Origin: CBDBES01 sp965204465
GTDB taxonomy: Bacteria; Spirochaetota; Leptospiria; Turneriellales; CBDBES01
Direction: 5' to 3'
Assembly (NCBI GenBank): GCA_965204465.1
Contig: OZ241995.1
Span: 930,001 to 994,000, forward strand
Length of the DNA: 64,000 nt
Below, piece after piece: positions 60,888 to 64,000 of the stretch (the first letter of the stretch is position 1; every line of letters starts with the position of its first letter). The notes under the pieces were generated by a model that was not told the DNA's origin, searched no databases, and saw only the letters and a program-made list of their open reading frames with translations. Made by a program: the position numbers and the translations under genes.

Positions 60888-62394
60888 TTTCTAAAGATAT
60901 ATTGATCCTTTTTAAAACTTTATCTTTACCAAGCAAAGATAGGTATACGGGTAATTCCAGACCATGGGTTTTCCAGGTCGTTGCCACCCTAATGGACATG
61001 AATAATTCCTTTCTTTTCACTTTCATTTGTTCCCCCGATATATTGATCATCTCTTTAATTTTTTCTGGTTTAAAATCAACTGATTTTTTTATTTCCTGTT
61101 CAAAATGATGGATCAATTGTTTAAAAAATGGCTTCGATATGTGTTCCATGCATTCTGAAGAGAAATGGGGTTTTATTTCTTCTATAAAATCGGAGATATG
61201 ATCATTGATCTGTGAATAATAGTCTAAGTATACTCTCAGGGATAAGAGTATTTCATTTAATTTATTTTGATCTATTTGTTTTTTTATATCAATAAATGAT
61301 TTTACTTCTTTTAAGTATTCATTTTCTGACTTGTTTCTAATATTGAGATTGGATATCCAGTTTAATTTTGATTTGGGTTTTAAATATTTTCTAGTTTCGT
61401 ATGCTGGTAAATCACTAATGTCTTTCTGTAGAGTGTAAGATAGATCAAAAACATCAAACATGGCTGGGTTTTTACTGCAACGATTTATGTCAAAAGAGTT
61501 GATGATTTTTTTAAGACCCATGAATTCTTTTCCATCTGGGGGAGACCATCCTAAAAGAACCATATAATTGATAAGTGACTCAGAGGAATAGCCCATGTCT
61601 CTAAATACAGAGACACAGGTAGAGCCATGTCTCTTAGACAATTTCTTATGATCTGCCCCTACTATTTCACTCACATGCGCCCATTTGGGCTGTTCCCAAC
61701 CGAAAGCTTCATAAACCAGGGATTGTCGGGGGGTATTCGATAAATGCCCTACCCCTCTGATCACATTTGATATTTGCATTAAATGATCATCTACCACCAC
61801 GGCAAAATTATAAGAGGGAAATTTATCTGATTTTTGGATAATAAAATCGCCAATTAAAGAGGTGTCAAATCTAACCTCTCCTTGTACAATGTCATTTATG
61901 CATATCTCTTTTTTTTCTATTTTGAAACGGATCACATAAAGCTGGCTTTGTTTTAATTTAGAGTCAACTTCCTGAATGGTCAGATTCTTGCATTTACCGT
62001 CATATACATAAGGAATTCCCATTGCCTCTTTTTGTTTTTTCTTTATTTCCAGCTCTTTATCTGAACAAAAACAATGGTATGCTTTTTCTTCTTTTAAAAG
62101 GATATTAATATGTTCTTCATAAAGGGGAAGTCTTTCGGATTGTTGATAAGGGCCATGGTCACCTCCTATTTCTATTCCCTCATCCCATTCCAATCCCAGC
62201 CATTTCATAGACTCGAGCATTTCGAGGCAGCTTTTTTCAGTGGAACGTTTTTGATCTGTATCTTCTATGCGAAGTATGAAAGAGCCTTTTTTTGCCTTAG
62301 CATATAGATAATTGAACAATGCAGTTCTGGCGCCTCCTACATGAAGAGAACCAGTAGGAGAAGGTGCAAAGCGAGTTCTAACCATATCACTCAT
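60880..62394 (-). CDS. gltX: Glutamyl-tRNA synthetase
   Basis: A discriminating or non-discriminating class I synthetase charging tRNA-Glu (and tRNA-Gln where a GatCAB amidotransferase is used). The 504 residues contain the HIGH-equivalent RFAPSPTGSLHVGGARTALF at residues 7-26, SFILRIEDTDQKRS, the KMSKS-equivalent ADHKKLSKRHG near 250, and a helical C-terminal anticodon-binding domain. It overlaps the hisZ-like gene by eight bases downstream and the SpoIIE phosphatase by eight bases upstream, so it sits in the middle of a translationally coupled operon. Confidence 0.97.
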   Translation of the reverse strand: MSDMVRTRFAPSPTGSLHVGGARTALFNYLYAKAKKGSFILRIEDTDQKRSTEKSCLEMLESMKWLGLEWDEGIEIGGDHGPYQQSERLPLYEEHINILLKEEKAYHCFCSDKELEIKKKQKEAMGIPYVYDGKCKNLTIQEVDSKLKQSQLYVIRFKIEKKEICINDIVQGEVRFDTSLIGDFIIQKSDKFPSYNFAVVVDDHLMQISNVIRGVGHLSNTPRQSLVYEAFGWEQPKWAHVSEIVGADHKKLSKRHGSTCVSVFRDMGYSSESLINYMVLLGWSPPDGKEFMGLKKIINSFDINRCSKNPAMFDVFDLSYTLQKDISDLPAYETRKYLKPKSKLNWISNLNIRNKSENEYLKEVKSFIDIKKQIDQNKLNEILLSLRVYLDYYSQINDHISDFIEEIKPHFSSECMEHISKPFFKQLIHHFEQEIKKSVDFKPEKIKEMINISGEQMKVKRKELFMSIRVATTWKTHGLELPVYLSLLGKDKVLKRINISLENA

Positions 62395-63580
62395 CTTTAC
62401 TTTGCATATCTAACACTAGAATGGAAATATCATCCTCTTGCGAAGATCCAGAATGTTCAACGGTATATTTTAAGAGTTCATCATACAATACAGAAGTTGG
62501 CTTTTTCATTTGTGTATATTTTAACAGGAATTTTAATATCCCGTTCTGTCCAAAGGGTTGGTTATTTTCGTCATGCATCTCTAATAAACCATCTGTATAA
62601 AGAATTAGAGTTTGATTTCCTGATATTTTAAATTTCTTTTGGGTATAAGTGGATTGGTAGGTAACCCCCAGTATGGACCCATTTGATTCTAATTTATGTA
62701 TTTCATTATCTTGAATAAAAAAAGGATGAGGATGACCTGCATTGGTTATTACGAAAGAATCTTCTACCAAATCGATTAACATAAATATTCCTGAAAAAAA
62801 ATAGTATTCTTTGCCTTTGATAAAATCTCTGTAAGCAATTTTATTTATTTTTTCAACCAAGGTGCTGGTATTCCTCTCTCCCATATTGACCTCTATAGCA
62901 AATAAATTCAAATATGAATATATTAAAGAAGCATATAATGCAGCGGGAAGACCATGCCCTCTGCCATCCCCAATAAAAACAGAAAAAAATCTATCGTCAA
63001 TTCTATTTACATTCATCACATCTCCGGAGAGATATTCACTCGATAAAAATTTACTATAGAAATTATATATATATTTTTTTCCGTTAATTTGGTTGATAAT
63101 AGAATTATTGATATTATTTTGCATCTTTTTTGCCATCTTTAGATCGCGAGAGAATTTCTTCTTGAATTCCAGGGCTTCTATTTCTACTTTATGAGATTCT
63201 GTTATTTCCTGCAGAATACATATCCTGAAAGTATCTTCTCGAATCTTTTTTTTATCAACGGATATTAAATAATTCATTGTTTTGCCTTCTGAATTTATAA
63301 TCTCTATTCTTTGATTATCAAAGCCAATATCCCCAAATGTATTTAAAAAATGCTGTATTTTATTTACAGTGAGTTTTTGATTATATCTGAAAAGCCAACT
63401 CATCCATTTATTGCCTTCCACATCAGAAAAAGATGCCTTCATCTCATTTGATATTCTTTTATTGCAATATGATAATTGCCAATTTTGATCGAATATGCAA
63501 ATCCCGATAGGCAGGAAATCTAATATTCTAAAAATATCCTGTTCACATAAATTCAGGTCTTCTGTACTTAAGTATTCCAT
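62387..63580 (-). CDS. PAS-SpoIIE (PP2C) serine phosphatase
   Basis: 397 residues. Residues about 15-130 form a PAS-like sensor (FLPIGICIFDQNWQLSYCNK) and a coiled-coil linker follows. The SpoIIE/PP2C catalytic domain then has its metal-binding aspartates in YLSGDVMNV and VFIGDGRGHGLPAALYASLI, the NAGHPHPFF strand and LILYTDGLLEMHD. These enzymes usually dephosphorylate anti-sigma antagonists or related switch proteins. It is soluble, without membrane segments. Embedded between trpD (13-base overlap) and gltX (eight-base overlap), it is an unexpected regulator in a metabolic operon. Unlike the SpoIIE-like tail of the kinase at 13079 it looks catalytically complete. Confidence 0.88.
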   Translation of the reverse strand: MEYLSTEDLNLCEQDIFRILDFLPIGICIFDQNWQLSYCNKRISNEMKASFSDVEGNKWMSWLFRYNQKLTVNKIQHFLNTFGDIGFDNQRIEIINSEGKTMNYLISVDKKKIREDTFRICILQEITESHKVEIEALEFKKKFSRDLKMAKKMQNNINNSIINQINGKKYIYNFYSKFLSSEYLSGDVMNVNRIDDRFFSVFIGDGRGHGLPAALYASLIYSYLNLFAIEVNMGERNTSTLVEKINKIAYRDFIKGKEYYFFSGIFMLIDLVEDSFVITNAGHPHPFFIQDNEIHKLESNGSILGVTYQSTYTQKKFKISGNQTLILYTDGLLEMHDENNQPFGQNGILKFLLKYTQMKKPTSVLYDELLKYTVEHSGSSQEDDISILVLDMQSKDE

Positions 63581-64000
63581 TTATTGATTACATTCATTAG
63601 TGCCCCTGAAGAAATATGTTCGATCAACTCTGGTACCTTGCTTCTAAGATATTCATTGATCTCAGTATTTATTTTATTTTTGGATATATCCCATAAATAA
63701 TATACTGCTGCCGCATTCAAAGCAATGCATTCTATCCCAGGCCTGAATTTACCTTCTAAGATATTTTCTGCTTTCTGGAAGGCATCCTTTTGATTCAATG
63801 CCTTGACTTCATTTAAAGAACGTATATCCAAACCAGGAAAAGGGAGAATATTCCCCTGTGTAATGATAGAGTCTCTTAAAAGCCTAAATTCAGTATTCTG
63901 AATGGGGTTGATCTCATCTATTTTATCCTCGGAGCAAACTACCATAGCATTTTTTACTCCTAAATTATATAGCGACTTTGACATGATGTCCAGTAAATTT
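63568..64000 (-). CDS. trpD: Anthranilate phosphoribosyltransferase, C-terminal part (cut by window edge)
   Basis: The frame stays open to the right edge, so the ATG at 63984 is probably internal and the gene continues outside. The visible 140 or so residues match the end of TrpD: a NLLDIMSKSLYNLGVKNAMV segment, then CSEDKIDEINP, a region with LEGKFRPG, and the terminal IECIALNAAAVYYLWDISKN helix followed by ELIEHISSGALMNVINKW. TrpD joins anthranilate to phosphoribosyl pyrophosphate in tryptophan synthesis. The stop overlaps the SpoIIE phosphatase start by 13 bases. Confidence 0.85.
   Translation of the reverse strand, partial: NLLDIMSKSLYNLGVKNAMVVCSEDKIDEINPIQNTEFRLLRDSIITQGNILPFPGLDIRSLNEVKALNQKDAFQKAENILEGKFRPGIECIALNAAAVYYLWDISKNKINTEINEYLRSKVPELIEHISSGALMNVINKWNT

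Overview
The window reads as a stretch of an AT-rich, Gram-negative (diderm) bacterial chromosome. It carries lipopolysaccharide genes (lpxI, an lptD-like gene), a TonB-dependent receptor, several lipoproteins and a complex I fragment (nuoG-nuoI). The LPS genes, FN3 and TPR envelope proteins, SpoIIE-type phosphatases and many TTG starts would fit a spirochaete of the Leptospirales type. That is an inference from gene content, with moderate to low confidence; no rRNA or other marker is present to settle it.

Layout. 0-7.8 kb, plus strand: an FN3 envelope protein, queA, a polysaccharide-export ABC pair, a GT4 glycosyltransferase, a small zinc-ribbon protein and truB, with the remnant of a heparinase-like gene in between. 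7.8-12.3 kb, minus: purL, lpxI and a predicted outer-membrane protein. 12.3-20.7 kb, plus: an RsuA/RluB-type pseudouridine synthase and a histidine kinase/receiver-like/SpoIIE-like fusion; then 1 kb of decayed mobile DNA; then 5-formyl-THF cyclo-ligase, lepA, lysC and murI. 20.8-28.3 kb: a TonB receptor converging on an lptD-like gene, tRNA-Pro(GGG) and a TPR protein. 28.3-32.2 kb: tandem repeats and an IS1182-type element interrupted by a complete IS481-type element, whose 15-bp target duplication and restorable reading frame are both visible. 32.2-39.6 kb, minus: one long nitrogen operon, amt-glnK-glnA followed by flotillin, trxB, a phosphohexomutase and a small membrane protein, behind a near-consensus sigma-54 promoter.

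39.7-52.3 kb is the accessory and most unusual region. It holds a metallophosphatase lipoprotein and a lipoprotein joining thrombospondin type-3 calcium repeats to a cholesterol-dependent-cytolysin core. Divergent from the cytolysin are a macro-domain gene split by a 28-bp perfect inverted repeat and a 2607-residue lipoprotein of about 57 four-cysteine repeats. The giant gene contains an internal 1.5-kb duplication, and its 3' end is scarred by a 160-bp duplication around a 22-bp sequence found once more, inverted, near the IS cluster.

52.4-64 kb: nuoG-nuoI-dapD, then queD with two small unknown genes on the plus strand. On the minus strand is a tightly overlapping operon: trpD (cut by the window edge), a SpoIIE phosphatase, gltX, a hisZ-like gene, a UvrD/PcrA helicase and an aminotransferase.

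Most of the window is housekeeping metabolism, translation and envelope biogenesis. The best candidates for new biology are the cytolysin-like lipoprotein, the giant repeat protein with its ongoing rearrangement, and the macro-domain gene with the possible inversion site.
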